This document shows, piece after piece, positions 11,522-23,324 of a DNA stretch of 64,000 nucleotides (positions are counted from its first letter, which is position 1; each line of letters begins with the position of its first letter). The notes beneath the pieces were generated by a model. That model saw only the letters and a program-made list of their open reading frames with translations. It was not told the origin of the DNA and searched no databases. A program made the translations under genes and the position numbers. The stretch lies in contig CM072804.1 of NCBI GenBank assembly GCA_037013495.1, forward strand, positions 31,164,501-31,228,500, given 5' to 3'. Origin of the DNA: Hippophae tibetana (lineage: Eukaryota; Streptophyta; Magnoliopsida; Rosales; Elaeagnaceae).

Positions 11522-12025
11522 TGTTTGGGGCACATCAAGTAAAAATAAAATAAATTCAACAGAGTAAAATAATAATACTGACAATTTAAAGTGGTTCACC
11601 TTTTAATATTTGGGCTATGAGGATAAAGTTTGAAAAATATTTCTTCCACTAATATAATTAATGGGTACAAAGTGAGAAGCAATACAAAAAATTGAGATAA
11701 ATTTAAAATAGTGATACACAAGTGTTTCCCAAATTCATTATTTTATCACTTTCCCTTTAGAAAAATATTTTAAATATTTTTCTAAAATACTCTCTCTCAC
11801 ACAATACTATTTTTTATCCAAGAAAATTGTTCATTTGACTTTGTTTTGCTTCTCTTCTTTTTGGTGTCTCTCTAAGGTAAAAATATTATTTATCCCTTAT
11901 GTGACCAAAAATTGGCTACATAGCTGGCCAAATTTTAGGTACAAATTTATATATATATAATTTTTCAAATATGATTACACCTAAAAAAATTATTTTCTTC
12001 TCCTTCCACGTGCGCGTAACCTACA
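11522..12025 (-). repeat. Copia-2 5' LTR
   Basis: About 504 bp with TG...CA ends on the plus strand (TGTTTGGGGC to AACCTACA). It matches the 3' LTR at 7027-7496 in order over the whole length. Its inner end abuts the PBS. It is longer than its partner mainly because of a segment near 11740-11810 that is absent there. Confidence 0.85.
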
Positions 12026-12214
12026 TATTTTTATGTTGTCACTTTTTAGTATTATTCAAAAAATTAAATTATTTTTTTATTTTTAAATTAATTTTAATTC
12101 AAGATACTGTATAAATAGAGTGAGAGTGTAAATTTATAGAATAAGTAATAATACAATATTTAAGGCTATTGAAATATAATATTAATGTAACAATTTTATT
12201 AAAAATACAAGCAT
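12026..12214. other. Short AT-rich spacer
   Basis: Lies between the Copia-2 5' LTR and the left end of CACTA-1. Nothing recognised. Confidence 0.6.
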
Positions 12215-12480
12215 CACTACTTGATAACCGTAATCATAGATTATTATCTATAATCTATTTTGGGTTTTGTATCTTAATATAGTACTACAATATATACATA
12301 TGATTTCAATTTTTAACCGTAATCATAGATCTATGACCACAGTTATAAGAACTAAGATCCAAGTGAGAGAAATCATAGATTATTATCTATAATCTCGATT
12401 ATTATATAACCGAGGTCATAAACATGTAATCAAAATGATATCTATTATCTCGGTTACACTTAAACCATGACCATATATAT
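12215..12480. repeat. CACTA-1 left subterminal repeats
   Basis: AACCGTAATCATAGAT occurs at about 12225 and 12316. ATAGATTATTATCTATAATC occurs at about 12236 and again near 12375. Related ACCGAGGTCATAA and CTCGGTTACAC lie on opposite strands nearby. Repeats in both orientations near a terminus are typical of CACTA elements. Confidence 0.65.
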
Positions 12481-13619
12481 CTAAATTAATCTCATTTTTT
12501 AATATAAATTAAAATAAATTGAGAAAATTAAGAGTCATTATATTAAATTTAAGAGAGATATTACATTAATTAAAAGTTTAATAGATACACTAAACATAAT
12601 AAAATCTTAATATAACTAGCTAATTAAAATGTTCCAAAAATATAGAAATATACATGAAAAAAATTTACTAATATAACTAATCAAATTATCTACAATCTAA
12701 ATCAATGTGAAAATATTTTACATGTCTTATTGTAATGTTTTTCTTCAAATTCTTTTTCCTTGACATTAACATCCTGATTCCATGAATATAATCATGCATA
12801 TACAACAAATGGCTCATAGTAAGTTCTTGAACATGTTCAAGAGTGAAAGGTGAAATGTATATCTAGCCTCTAAGTAAATTTATAGTACTCGATCTAATAT
12901 GAAAACTTGAGAGACAAATCAACAAAATTAGTACTACCCATATCAATAACAATAGGAACATTATTATCAAAGGTGTACTTAACTCATCCTATTTCAATGT
13001 CACAATATCAGAATGAAGTCAAATACTCGTCAATGCAGACATTAATTATTCATCATGTGTCACTCACAACTCTCAATTGAAGGGAATTTTTGAAACATTT
13101 GACTCATACTTTATACTGCACATATACTTTCCACACAACATTATCTTGTCCATTGCAAAAACCGTAAGTCAAAATAGTCAAAATTGAACTTCAATTGGGA
13201 GCATGTGAAATACATATGTATTTGATATCTATACCGATAAACATTGAGCTTTATCTTGATGCTGTAACATTTAAATGATTTAAGAGCATTATTTGAACGT
13301 TGGGTGAACAATGTGAAACTATAGAAAATTAAGGAGACTAATTGTGAAATTAAGCCAAATATGGAGACCCTTGAACTGAAATAGATCTTCGCATTAATTA
13401 TAGAAAATTAGTATAAGAAGGTAATTGAAATCAACTAGTAATGATCGTTTCTTTTTAACAAAATATTGTGGCAAAAACAGGAAAATAATTTTAATTTGGT
13501 AGTTGAGAATGGACTAGCCAAATACTCAATTACTATTTAGTGATTGTTTTTGCTCAAGAAGATTAGATTCCTCACTCGTAATGAATAGAAAAATCTTTTC
13601 ATAAACTCCAAATTATTGT
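12481..13619. other. CACTA-1 interior, unassigned
   Basis: No family recognised. The minus strand at 12870-12720 has a stretch without a stop that reads LEHVQELTMSHLLYMHDYIH; the segment near 13190-12980 also looks somewhat coding-like but is full of stops. They could be further captured or transposon-derived sequence. I assign no function. Confidence 0.4.
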
Positions 13620-14090
13620 ACCATTCAAAAGTTATCTGGATTTCAGGTATTGCCACAACAAATTGTTTCAGCATGCGGTTTCCAAAAGCTCTAGACATAG
13701 CCAACACTCCTCCCACTCTCCAAGTACCTGGTATCAATACAAACATATTCAAATTTAGATCTATGGAATTATATCAATAGTGATGTACTATATTGCAGTA
13801 AATAGAGAATAATAGGTCCAGCATTCTAAGGTTGTCTTGAAACATGATATAATTATAAGATCCCTAATAAATATCTGTAACAAAATACAGGTGAGCAATG
13901 GTGCTCACACAGATGAAAAGCACACTAAAAGACCAAATTTTATAATTCATAATTATCTTTACAATATGCACTTCCATTAAACAGGAAATACTCAAAAAAT
14001 TTACCTACCTACATTACTACACCACCAGTAGTTTCAATCTTTTTCCTCTCATCACTTCGATTAGGTTTATGATCATCAGATAGAGGAATA
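13620..14090 (-). pseudogene. PP2C protein phosphatase fragment (two exons)
   Basis: PP2C enzymes are metal-dependent serine/threonine phosphatases. Exon 1 (about 14087-14005, minus) reads PLSDDHKPNRSDERKKIE and GGVVM, then TAG where the family has Trp. Exon 2 (13717 to about 13620) reads [24 protein letters not shown] and PEIQ. Between them is a 287-base intron-like stretch with GTAA at the donor and CCAG at the acceptor, and the reading phase joins correctly (G|GT). This covers about 55-60 of the roughly 280 residues of a full catalytic domain. The metal-binding aspartates of other motifs are missing. Retained introns argue for capture from genomic DNA, not from mRNA. Confidence 0.85.
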
Positions 14091-14879
14091 GATGTCCATA
14101 AGGATAAGGAATTACTTCAGACATTTCCAAATTGTGAAGTTGAATTTTAATTAACAAAGGATAAAGTAATGACTATTTTCAAACAATTTGAATAACTTTT
14201 TTATGATTAAAGAACACAAGTAAATATGAAAACACCAAAGTACACCTTTAAGCAATAGAATGAGTTAAGTACACCTTTTGAAAGGTTGAATTCTAAGCTA
14301 TTTGTTACAAAGTTACAACTACAAACCCAACATTTAAGTAAAACAAAGAAGTAACATGTACATATATTAAACCCAAGAAATTATAATAAAAGAAATTATA
14401 ATAAAAGAAACTATAAATGGTAGTTGGGGGATTTTAGTACACAAATCCTAATTTCATATTGCTCACCATACATTTCCTAGGGGGTGAAAAACAAATGAGA
14501 CAAAAGAAAGCTTATAAGCTCTAAAATCCATTCCTTTTGCTTGGAAATGTTAATTTTCAACAAGTGAATGAATGAATTAAAGAAGTAGCAAAATTAACTT
14601 TGTTCCTAACCGCTTATTTAGAGCTTCATTCTACATATTAGGCATACGTTGGCTGCAATCTAATCCACATAGACATGACAGAAACAACCTGAAAAAAAAG
14701 TTGTAAGTTAGAGATGTCCATGAACCTGCTGAAAGTATAATTTTTACAATATGCTTGGTTACATATACATATCAAAATATTTGCATGTATGCAACTGCTG
14801 CATGTATGTGTAAGAATAATTGTGCAAGCATATCTGAAACTGGTGCTAGTGCACTAGTGTTGGTGCACCATACTGCATG
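14091..14879. other. CACTA-1 interior between PP2C and PRA1 pieces
   Basis: No recognised domain. It might include untranslated or intronic sequence captured with either gene. On the minus strand a pyrimidine tract and CAG near 14690 would make a reasonable splice acceptor, but no known exon follows. Confidence 0.4.
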
Positions 14880-15800
14880 AAATTCCTCTCAGAATGTGTT
14901 CAGACGAGCTTTCAGGTTAGGCATTCCGAAGCTTGCATGTAGAATGGTGGTTGGGAGATAAAGATAGGTAAGAAGAGAGGACCAATTGACAAATATAAAT
15001 GTAAAATAGATGCTTTATTTTTCTGAATGAGTTCCAATTACAGATAAAAAAAGTAGAGTACCTAGAAGAGCAAAGACGAATGCCCATACAACTGTCAGGA
15101 GAGCAACAAAAACAAACCATAGGATTATGATCACTACACAAAAATAAAACATATGCTCATTATTGAGCCAGATATCACTAAACCAGTGACTAGCTTGCTT
15201 TGATTTCTAACCAAAATACAATAGATTACCATGTTTCATGATTCTAATACTAGAAGAAAACATGAACGCAAACATCCAACGAGGTTGACCATAAATATAT
15301 TCTGATTTTTTAGCTAATGGATGTCCAAGGATAACAGACTTGAAAATAATGAAAAAGTAAAGAAACAATAGTTTATGAACATATGGTAGCCTGGCACAAT
15401 AATAAGCATGGCACACTTACGCGAGAGGAGGTCTTATCTTTGCTGTTAAATTTGGAGAAAATTGCCTCACGGTTCTAGATACCTTCTCACTGAAAGTACC
15501 TGCAAAACTGTAGCAATAATGATGCTTGCTTAGTAGTAGTAGAACAGTGTAGCATGCATCAGGACTCCTTGTATTGAAAAGGCAACGGATCCAAGCATGC
15601 CAAAATTCTTTAAAGAAAAATATTTTGCAGATCAAAATCATCATCAAAATCAATTGTCATCGGGAACCTAACCAATCAGTCAAAATGAAATGGCCAATAA
15701 TGGACTACTTACCTATCATTCAGAAAAGCAATGATAAGTGATGTGAGAAATGTAACAACAACAACCAATGTCCTCCAGAGGAAGCCCAACATTGTAATGA
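14880..15800 (-). pseudogene. PRA1 family protein A fragment (five exon pieces)
   Basis: PRA1 (prenylated Rab acceptor) proteins are small multi-span membrane proteins of the endomembrane system. Minus-strand pieces in order: about 15800-15713 (LGFLWRT, FLTSLIIAFLND), 15507-15421 (FAGTFSEKVSRTVRQFSPNL, IRPPLA), 15339-15230 (VILGHPLAKKSEYIYGQPRW), 15133-15062 (ILWFVFVALLTVVWAFVFAL) and about 14944-14880 (HASFG, PNLKARLNTF, stop, EEFHAVW). The first junction is intact (AG|T restores Ser). The acceptor of the third piece seems mutated (AA where AG would keep frame), and an Arg codon has become TGA. The N-terminal third is absent. Order and spacing imply one captured genomic block. The subfamily call is from memory of family sequence. 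Confidence 0.8.
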
Positions 15801-16174
15801 ATATATCAAATTTGTGTTACAGGTAAAAATGCCTTCAACAGATGGTGTTTTGCACTACAAGTATGATCCTATCACTTATTTACCTTGTTCTTTAGTAAAA
15901 ATGAGAAATAAAATCACAAAAATCAGTGGCAATGTCATACTCAAATAAGATGAGCCATTCAATAAAAAGTAAATGTTTTTAAGCTATAAGCAAAATGACA
16001 TAAGATGTCAACACATGAAGGATACTGGCGATGAACATTCTTGTTCCATAAGTAGCACAAGTTCCGTAAGTTGAGAGGAAGGTCATTACCTACTAAATAA
16101 TCAAATTTATTATTAACTATCAAGTTCAATGTCAATAATAAGAATGTTTGAATAGAAAGTTGGCTCAAATGACG
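15801..16174. other. CACTA-1 interior with one coding-like stretch
   Basis: Minus strand about 16100-15980 reads from an ATG as MTFLSTYGTCATYGTRMFIA and on to LTSYVILLIA then a stop. It is hydrophobic at the end. I do not recognise it. It may be a further captured exon or chance. Confidence 0.3.
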
Positions 16175-16234
16175 AACCGTTGAAAGTGTTCTACGTTGTG
16201 CCTCTATAGGAATCTCAAAATCTAAATCAGGAAT
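16175..16234 (-). pseudogene. Probable ZPR1 exon fragment
   Basis: Twenty codons on the minus strand, beginning right after a TGCATGCAG splice-acceptor-like sequence: IPDLDFEIP, then EAQR and TLSTV. This fits the conserved segment of eukaryotic ZPR1 zinc-finger proteins that follows the first zinc finger (IPxLDxEIPPEAQRGxLSTVEG). After STV the resemblance stops at once, so either a breakpoint or an exon end lies there. With only 20 residues the assignment is less secure than the other two. Confidence 0.55.
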
Positions 16235-17169
16235 CTGCATGCATTATAAACCAAAACATTTAGGAAATATAAAAGTCAAGAGAGCATGAAAGCAATAGTT
16301 TATACATATGGGAAGGTAATAAAATCAAATACAAAAGAGTGTTAACTCTATTTTGTAGCAAATTATGATAACATGAAAGATATTATTCATTTCCCCAAAT
16401 TATTTTGAGTGTTTTTCTATTCCATCTTCATTACACCTTCAAAAAAGTTATGGCATTTAAAATAAAATAAACAAAACAATTGCAATTAAGGAAATTACAG
16501 AAACAATAGAAAAGACTGTAGAGAAAAAAGTTTAAAGCTAGAAAATATATACTTAGAAAGTAGACCAGCTTGACAAGCTGTTTAATATTTAACATATGAA
16601 CTGTTTCTATTTTTCTACATAAGAATGCGTATTAAGAGATTTTATAGATAAGTTCATGCCAAATTAAACTCAAGATAAAATTCAAAGTTATTATAGCTGA
16701 ATGAACAAATTTAATTAAAAGTACTACTGTACATGTAATATAACAGTTTTAAGAAATTAAAAATGAAACGGCCCAGAAAATCAAATGGTTATAAGATATA
16801 CACCAAATACCTTAATAGTAGTAGATTCGGACTTGACCACTTATCAAATAAGTATCTGAATAAAAAAACTCATTAGCATTAGCTTGGCGAGCTGTTTCCA
16901 TAGATTTTGGGTTAACTTATCGGTATATGTCAACCTCTCTCATCAACTCACGCTCGTAGAGTCAAACCCTAATTCTATCATATTCGCCCTCGCACTCGCT
17001 TTCGCTCTAGAAGGAGAAAGATCAGGCAACTAGAGATCTAGAGGATGAAAGGGAAACGAAATAGCTAAGGATGAAGGAAAAATATCAGGCATTGGAAAGA
17101 AAATGAGGCAGTTGGAGCTAGAGGATGAGAGAAACAAAAAAAGAGAGGAAAATGAGGCAGCACTGGAGC
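16235..17169. other. CACTA-1 interior, right part
   Basis: No domain recognised. 16930-17060 on the minus strand is pyrimidine-rich and ends in a short ATG frame (MIELGFDSTS then stop); it looks like a 5' untranslated region and may have served as the promoter-proximal end of a transcript through the captured pieces. Confidence 0.35.
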
Positions 17170-17310
17170 TAGGTATATGTGTATATGTGTGGCTGGGAAG
17201 ATAAAAGAGAAGAGAGAAAGGGAAAAATGGAAAGAAAAAAAAGAGGGTGGAAAAAAGGGAAAAAAAGAGAGGAAAAAAAGGAAGAAAAAAAAAAAGAAAA
17301 AAATTTGATA
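17170..17310. repeat. Purine-rich low-complexity tract
   Basis: Almost pure A/G on the plus strand (GAAAAAAAAGAGGG-like runs). A matching pyrimidine tract occurs at 43670-43790, supporting a relation between CACTA-1 and the piece at 43.3-43.95 kb. Confidence 0.8.
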
Positions 17311-17426
17311 AAAAGTATTTAATTAGTGTAAAAGAGAGAAAATTGATAAGATATGTCTATAACCTCGATTTTTTTTAAAAAATTAAGACTAAATATCTGA
17401 GACCAAATACATGTATTGTAATAGTG

Positions 17427-19659
17427 ATAGTAATAATTTTAACCAAAAATTACTCATATGAATTAATATTTTCAAAATAATATAATATTAGTCCTCATAT
17501 TTATTTAAAGGTATACACATGGGTTATTTTCGATGTTTTTAATTGAGTATTTTATCACATATATTTGGTACGTGTAATAAAAATGAAGGAAAATTGTGTC
17601 ATTCAATGAGTTTGATATTTTTTTGGTGAAAGTAAGATAATATAAGTCGTTATTTTTATAAAATGAACTTCTGTTATCCATTTTATTAAGATATCATACT
17701 TGTATTATCTCACCACGAACTAAAGTTCAATTTCATTGAAGGTGTCATACTTGAACTACCTTATATATAAATATGAGAAAATTAATTATAATAATTTATT
17801 ACATCATTATATCTTAATTATTGAGTTTAAAAAGAGTAATTTTCTTTTTACTATCACTTATAAAATTTTAAATGATTGATATACAATGGACTAATAAATT
17901 GTAATATGAGAATTAGACTAAAATGTTACTTTATAATAACAGTTGAATAAAAACTTTACTTTTAACTTTTATTTTTATACAGTTATGCTTAATGTATCAA
18001 AAAATTTGATAAATCAAAAATGCAATGTTTGAATCATATATGAGATGTAGTTTTCTTGTATATATTTCTTTATATATATGGTTGTTGGAGAATAGTAGCA
18101 AATATGGTTGTTGGAGAATAGTAGCAAATATGGTTGTTGGAGAAGATATATGAAATAATTGTAGAAATAAATAATTTAGTGGTTGTTTAAAAAGGTAAGT
18201 AGCAGTGAATATGTGACTAAAAAACATCCACATGCAAACATTAGAATTATAGACCTTACGGTGGGGTTGGCTGTTTGCTGAATTTAATATTACAATCAAT
18301 TTTTATTTTATTAAAATCAATAAAAATATATGACTTCACTTTAGAGGAAAATTTTGCATCTGTCCACCCACACGTCTGCCTCATAGGAGGCTAGTTTCAT
18401 AATATTCAAGATTTTGTATGAATGCAAAGAACCATGTTCAGGGTTCGACAGTTGAATCTTGATTATTAAAGGTATATATATATGAATTAGCATATGTTTT
18501 GTCGTATATTTTCTTAAAAGAAAATACTTATTTATTATTAATAGTGTAACAAAAGTGCATAAAAACTATTATTACGATTAAGTATTAAATAAAAAAGGTG
18601 ATATTCTTAGGTATAATATTCATATTCAAATACTTGTAGAGATTATATGAAACAAGCAAGGCTTAGAGATAATTAATCAATGAAGCTAAATTTATGACCC
18701 TCAAAGTTTAATTAGTCTGTCTCCATGATTTCTTTTTTAATATGAACTTTAAAATCACTAAGTTGCTATATTTGATATATATTAATTTTCCTAGCTTTAT
18801 CTTATACATAACCAAATACATACTGGAATAATGTGAACATTACATAAAATGTGCCATTTATGGCTTTTTTTAGTATGACATTTTGTTAAAAAAAACACCA
18901 CATGTTATAAATTAAAAAGAATACTTTTATTCATTTCTATTTATCTATATAAAAAGGGAAGTTTGCTCCACCTATTTATTTTACATTAATTTATTTGAAA
19001 CTTTTTCTTTACTTTTTTTTATTATTTATTTTAATATAAAGTAAATGATAATATAAAATGAAAAGAAAGAAAATGCAGCAAAATACAGTTTTGATAAGGG
19101 AAACAAATTGTGAACACGTGTAATTGATCGGACATAAAATTAAAAACGTTAAATAAAATAATTATGAGATTATTTATTAATATAATGATGTACAGACTCT
19201 AAATGAGTCAAATTTAATAAGTCAAATTTTTTAATTGAAAGACATATTCAAAGCAATATCATGAATAGACTCTAAATGCATATTCAACGTGGACAAATTT
19301 AACGACTCAATTTTTTTTTTGAAAGACACATACTCAAAGAAAAATGATGAAGAAACTCTAAATGTATAAATAAATGGACTATTCATTCCTAGAGAGAACA
19401 TGAATTTTAATTTATTTGATTTTTTTATTTATTAGAAATTTAATTGCTTTAATTAAATAAAAGTAAATTATATAAAATTTGTTGACGTATATATAAATTA
19501 TTATTATTAAATGTATTATTTTATCGATATATTTTTTACTATAAAAAGAATAAGTTTGATATGATTTAAATATGTAAGAATTATGGGCAAACATATTTAC
19601 TTATCTTTGAATTATTTTTGTTCTACGCTTTTTCTTCTTCTCAATTTTTGATGCATTTC
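17427..19659. other. AT-rich intergenic stretch
   Basis: No gene or known element recognised. Open frames on either strand are AT-rich and low in complexity. It contains the small tandem repeat at 18078-18152. Confidence 0.6.
18078..18152 (+). repeat. 26-bp tandem repeat, three copies
   Basis: ATGGTTGTTGGAGAATAGTA-type units start at 18078, 18104 and 18130. The first two are identical; the third changes after GGAGAA. Confidence 0.9.
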
Positions 19660-19860
19660 TTATCAACGAGTATATTTGTAGAAAATTTGCTATAAATATT
19701 AAAAGATCATAGCCAATTTACTTTGAAATTAGGATACTAGTAGCAAATTTGCTATAAAATTAGGATATTCATAACAAATTATATTTTTAAATTTTCATTT
19801 TCGTAGAAATTTTGCTACGAAATTAGGATATTCGTAGCTAAAAGTCTCATTGTACTTGTA
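19660..19860. repeat. CACTA-B left subterminal array
   Basis: Four or so variants of ATTCGTAGCAAATTTGCTACGAAATTAGG, shortened and mutated, in both orientations. They match the array at 23320-23990. Confidence 0.65.
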
Positions 19861-20012
19861 TCTTTGTGTTAGCTTTTCATGTGTAAAACACTGTGTCTAT
19901 TTTATTCTTATTTATATATGTCCTCCTCTATGTAAGGTTATTGCTATGGATCAATATCACACAAACACACATAGTTAGAAACACTTTATATATAAGTATC
20001 TTTACACACACC

Positions 20013-20141
20013 ATGGGGTTGTTCTTTGTAATGTGCATGCTAGGTCTGGTATTAGTATCCGATGAGCAAGCTTACAAGCGATCGAAAGATTTTGCTAGTA
20101 TTTTTGTTACGTTTCAGGTGTGGGTATTTATGGATACTTGA
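20013..20141 (+). CDS. Small open frame, 42 codons, unknown
   Basis: ATG lies in a good plant context (ACACCATGGGG). The product would start with a hydrophobic stretch (MGLFFVMCMLGLVLVS) like a signal peptide or membrane anchor, followed by a charged segment DEQAYKRSKDF. A TATA-like TTTATATATAAG sits only about 25 bases upstream, too close to serve this ATG. No family is recognised. It lies inside CACTA-B. It is probably chance and is listed so that it can be checked. Confidence 0.15.
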   Translation: MGLFFVMCMLGLVLVSDEQAYKRSKDFASIFVTFQVWVFMDT

Positions 20142-21356
20142 TAATTTTTGGAACAAAAAAATGTGACTTATTAGCGTCTTTCCATCATGCTCGCCACCCA
20201 GCTTTCCATCCAGCTTGCCACCCAACTTGCCACCACCCTTTGCCACTACTTTAGCGAGATGGTTGGCAAGGTAGTTGGTGAGTGAGTGGTGAGGTGGCAA
20301 ATATAAGTTCTATAAATACCTCATATTTATTTTTAATTGGTATCCAAAAAAGAGGTAGTAGAGCTTTATCAAATTGATATCTTATCTTTCTATTTCTAGA
20401 TCATCGATACCTTGTGTATTGCTCGGTATTAGTGATTTGTGACTGTTTGAGCAAAATCATGCATATGAGTAATGAGTACTCAATATGATGTTTATGAGTG
20501 TGTTGTATGTGAGCTGTGTGTAGGATGGTAGTTTCCCTCGTGCAACTTTTTCTTATATGAGAAGCATGTGTGGCTTTGAGTCATGTATTGGTCGATGGTT
20601 GCATTCATGCAATGTTTTCGTATTCAATTTAAACATTACTAGTCTTTGGTTAATGATCACACTACTTTGAGTGGTATGAGATTTGGAGTAGAGCCGAGTT
20701 TATGTGTCAAACCAAGTTGTTGTAGAGACAATAAGCAAGAGCAGCAATAAGCAATTAGGGTAGGTGTCTTAACTGATATAGATATTTGGGATTATACTTT
20801 TCTATTGAGTTGCATCTATTTATTATTTTTAATGGATTGTTGTTATTGAGTGGTTGCCTTAAGTAGCCCAGATGTTACCACATAGATAAGTTTTTATATC
20901 AATTTATCTCGTTATATATATTGTTATGCATGCTTGAATATGTGGTTAGTACAATTATAGTTTAAATGGTATATGTCTCTACATACTACGTTTATACTCT
21001 AATTGGGAAGATCTTATTATTTATTGCATGTTTTTTGTATACTGATTATATGTATTACTACTATGATTATCAATTATATATTTATCCATTGGATGTTATG
21101 CATGATCAGATTATGTGTTAGTCTAATCTAAGTGTCTATCTTGTATGAACCAACATAATAGAGGTAGACTTTGATGATAAAGCGTATTTTCTATATGTTA
21201 TCGTATGCTTTCTTTCCTTTCTATGTAGCATACCTACAACTTTCTAATCATTACTTATGCTATAATCGACTTGTTCAATGATTAATTTATATTACTTATG
21301 TTTGTTTTGTGCTTGCGAGTTTGATTTAAGTCTCTAAGGAATCTATATCTCCTTAA

Positions 21357-22898
21357 TGATTGCTACACATGAAGTGTATGTAATGAATACACAAGTATAT
21401 GTATCACAATAAGTAATATAATGATAAGAAAAGATCGTTCCCACAGAAATTATTTTATTAAAAACTAATTTTTAAAACTTAAAAAAATAAAAATCTATTT
21501 TTTTGTGTTTTTATATTTTAAAGAAGCAAAATTAAAATAACTAAATGTAAATTGTAATAATTAATAAAATCAAATTTGGTAACTAAAAAGATATATGAGA
21601 AAATATCTAAGAATACTTAAGCCCTCAATTTTCTAAACATGCGAATTGCTAAAATCCCCACAATATAATATCAATTAATTATATGATCAATTGAATCTAA
21701 CCTAGCATGTATTTCTCTCTCAAGCAAACTACACACCATATAGTAATTAATTTAATCACATTCTTATGCCAATTAAATGGTATATTACTCATTAAGTTCA
21801 TCAATTATAGATCACATACATAAAAATCATACATCTCTGCCTAAAAACTATGCATATTGTTTAATCAAGATAAACAGTTAAACAATTCTCTCTAATCTAT
21901 TTAATTGTCTCTATAGATAAATTGTTGGCCAAACAATTAATAGCAAAAAAATCAGATTAAATAATATAATTAAATTAATATTATAATTGAGGTAAAATAT
22001 TAGATCATCACATGGTTAAAATTGGGTTTATAAGATCTCTAGATTAATAAATTAATTACAAATAATTGTGTTCATAAAACTCATATTTTTCATAAAAAAA
22101 AAGACATAAAAATTGATAAAAAAAAGAGTAGAAGAAGAAATACAATCAATCTTTTGAATTGTAGTGTTAATCTCTTCTTGAATCTCCACCAAAATTGTGT
22201 CTTGAATTTTTCTATATTTTTCTCTCGTTTTAGCTCCAAACATTGACCAAATTTATGCTAATGGAGGCCAATTAGGGTTTATGGAGTGATTAGGGGCTTA
22301 AATATTGCTCAGGTGCGATCTAAATGGTCATATCAGCTTCATATCAAGGGTTATAATCAAAACTGATAGTTGTAACCAATCACAACATGACACGTGGCAT
22401 TAGAAATTCATTGGCAGATTAGGGAGCGATGTGTGGCAGGGGAGATCGGTGAGAGTCAACGGCACCTAGTGCGACGTAATTTGCCGAAATGGATGGCATG
22501 ATGCATGGGTGGAACGCACGTAGCAATGGCATGGTGACACATGGCAATGAGGGTTGACCAATTTCCGAACTCGGATTGAACGTGATGTTGGCACGTGGTG
22601 CATGTTTCGTCCTCCTTACATGCGGTGTAGCGTGATTCGCTCGCTGTGCTTGTATGGCTTACCCAGTTAACTACTCTACTTACGTGGCATGCCACATGGT
22701 AGCTCTTGATTGGTCATTCATTAAAAATTCATAAAAAATACTAAAATTCCCGAAAAATCCCAAAAAATATATTTTCACCCATTTTCACTAAAACGTTTAT
22801 GCTTTAATATTTTTTGTCATAAAAATAATATTTATTGAATAAAACAAGTAAATATTAAGTAAAAAACATCACTTACCCTCGTTGGATTCTAGGTGTCA
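21357..22898 (-). repeat. Solo LTR A (family ABC)
   Basis: About 1.54 kb that aligns with LTR B (31930-33479) in the same orientation and with LTR C (52196-54615) in reverse. Examples are TAATATAATGATAAGAAAAG against TAATATAATGATAAAAAAAT, and the CATACATCTCTGCCTA block. On the minus strand it starts TGACACCTAG and ends near GTAGCAATCA. No target duplication was found, and no internal retrotransposon sequence adjoins it. Lies inside CACTA-B. Confidence 0.7.
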
Positions 22899-23324
22899 GA
22901 CTCTTTAATTGGTTTGCTATGTTTAGACTGATCACATGGTATGAGAATACAATCATTATTTATCTTATGAAGTGTTCAAGTGATTGAAAATTCTTTGTTT
23001 TTTACTATGTATTCTTGTCTCACTTATTATTAGTTGTTTTCCATGCATATGTTTGTTGCTAGTTTGGAGAGGAGTTTGTGAGGTACACCATCACTAGTGT
23101 ATTTACTGTAGTTATTTCTTTCTTACTATTGGTTGTTTTATTGTGTATTGAATTAAGCATGTTGTTTAATACTTCTGATGTGTTAATTGATTAATATACG
23201 TTATGAGCCTTGCTTGGCTGAATTGATATAGAGCTCACGAAAAGATTCCATGGGTTGGCGTTTTAACCCCTCATCTAGGTTCCGGTTACCTATTTGAGTT
23301 GAAAAAACAATTGGAATTCGTGCA

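Larger units (their letters stand above)
7027..12025 (-). mobile_element. Copia-2: structurally complete, dead Ty1/copia element
   Basis: A 5.0-kb element on the minus strand with two LTRs (7027-7496 and 11522-12025), a methionine-tRNA-type PBS next to the 5' LTR, and gag-protease-integrase-RT-RNase H between them. Integrase and PR segments resemble the Tnt1-type branch of plant copia elements. The LTRs differ by many substitutions and indels, so insertion is old. All domains have stops or frameshifts. No target-site duplication could be recognised. Confidence 0.9.
12215..17426 (-). mobile_element. CACTA-1: CACTA-like element carrying host gene fragments
   Basis: Left end CACTACTTGATAACCG (12215) and right end AATAGTG (reading CACTATTAC inward on the minus strand, to 17426). 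Both ends carry relatives of one short motif: ACCGTAATCATAG and ACCGAGGTCATAAAC near the left, CGAGGTTATAGAC near the right. Such repeats are expected where a CACTA transposase binds. No transposase gene was found, so it would be non-autonomous. Instead the interior carries minus-strand exon pieces of PP2C, PRA1-A and probably ZPR1, with splice-site remains, as in Pack-type elements. The 3-bp target duplications do not match (CAT and ATA), so the ends rest on motif likeness alone. Confidence 0.55.
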
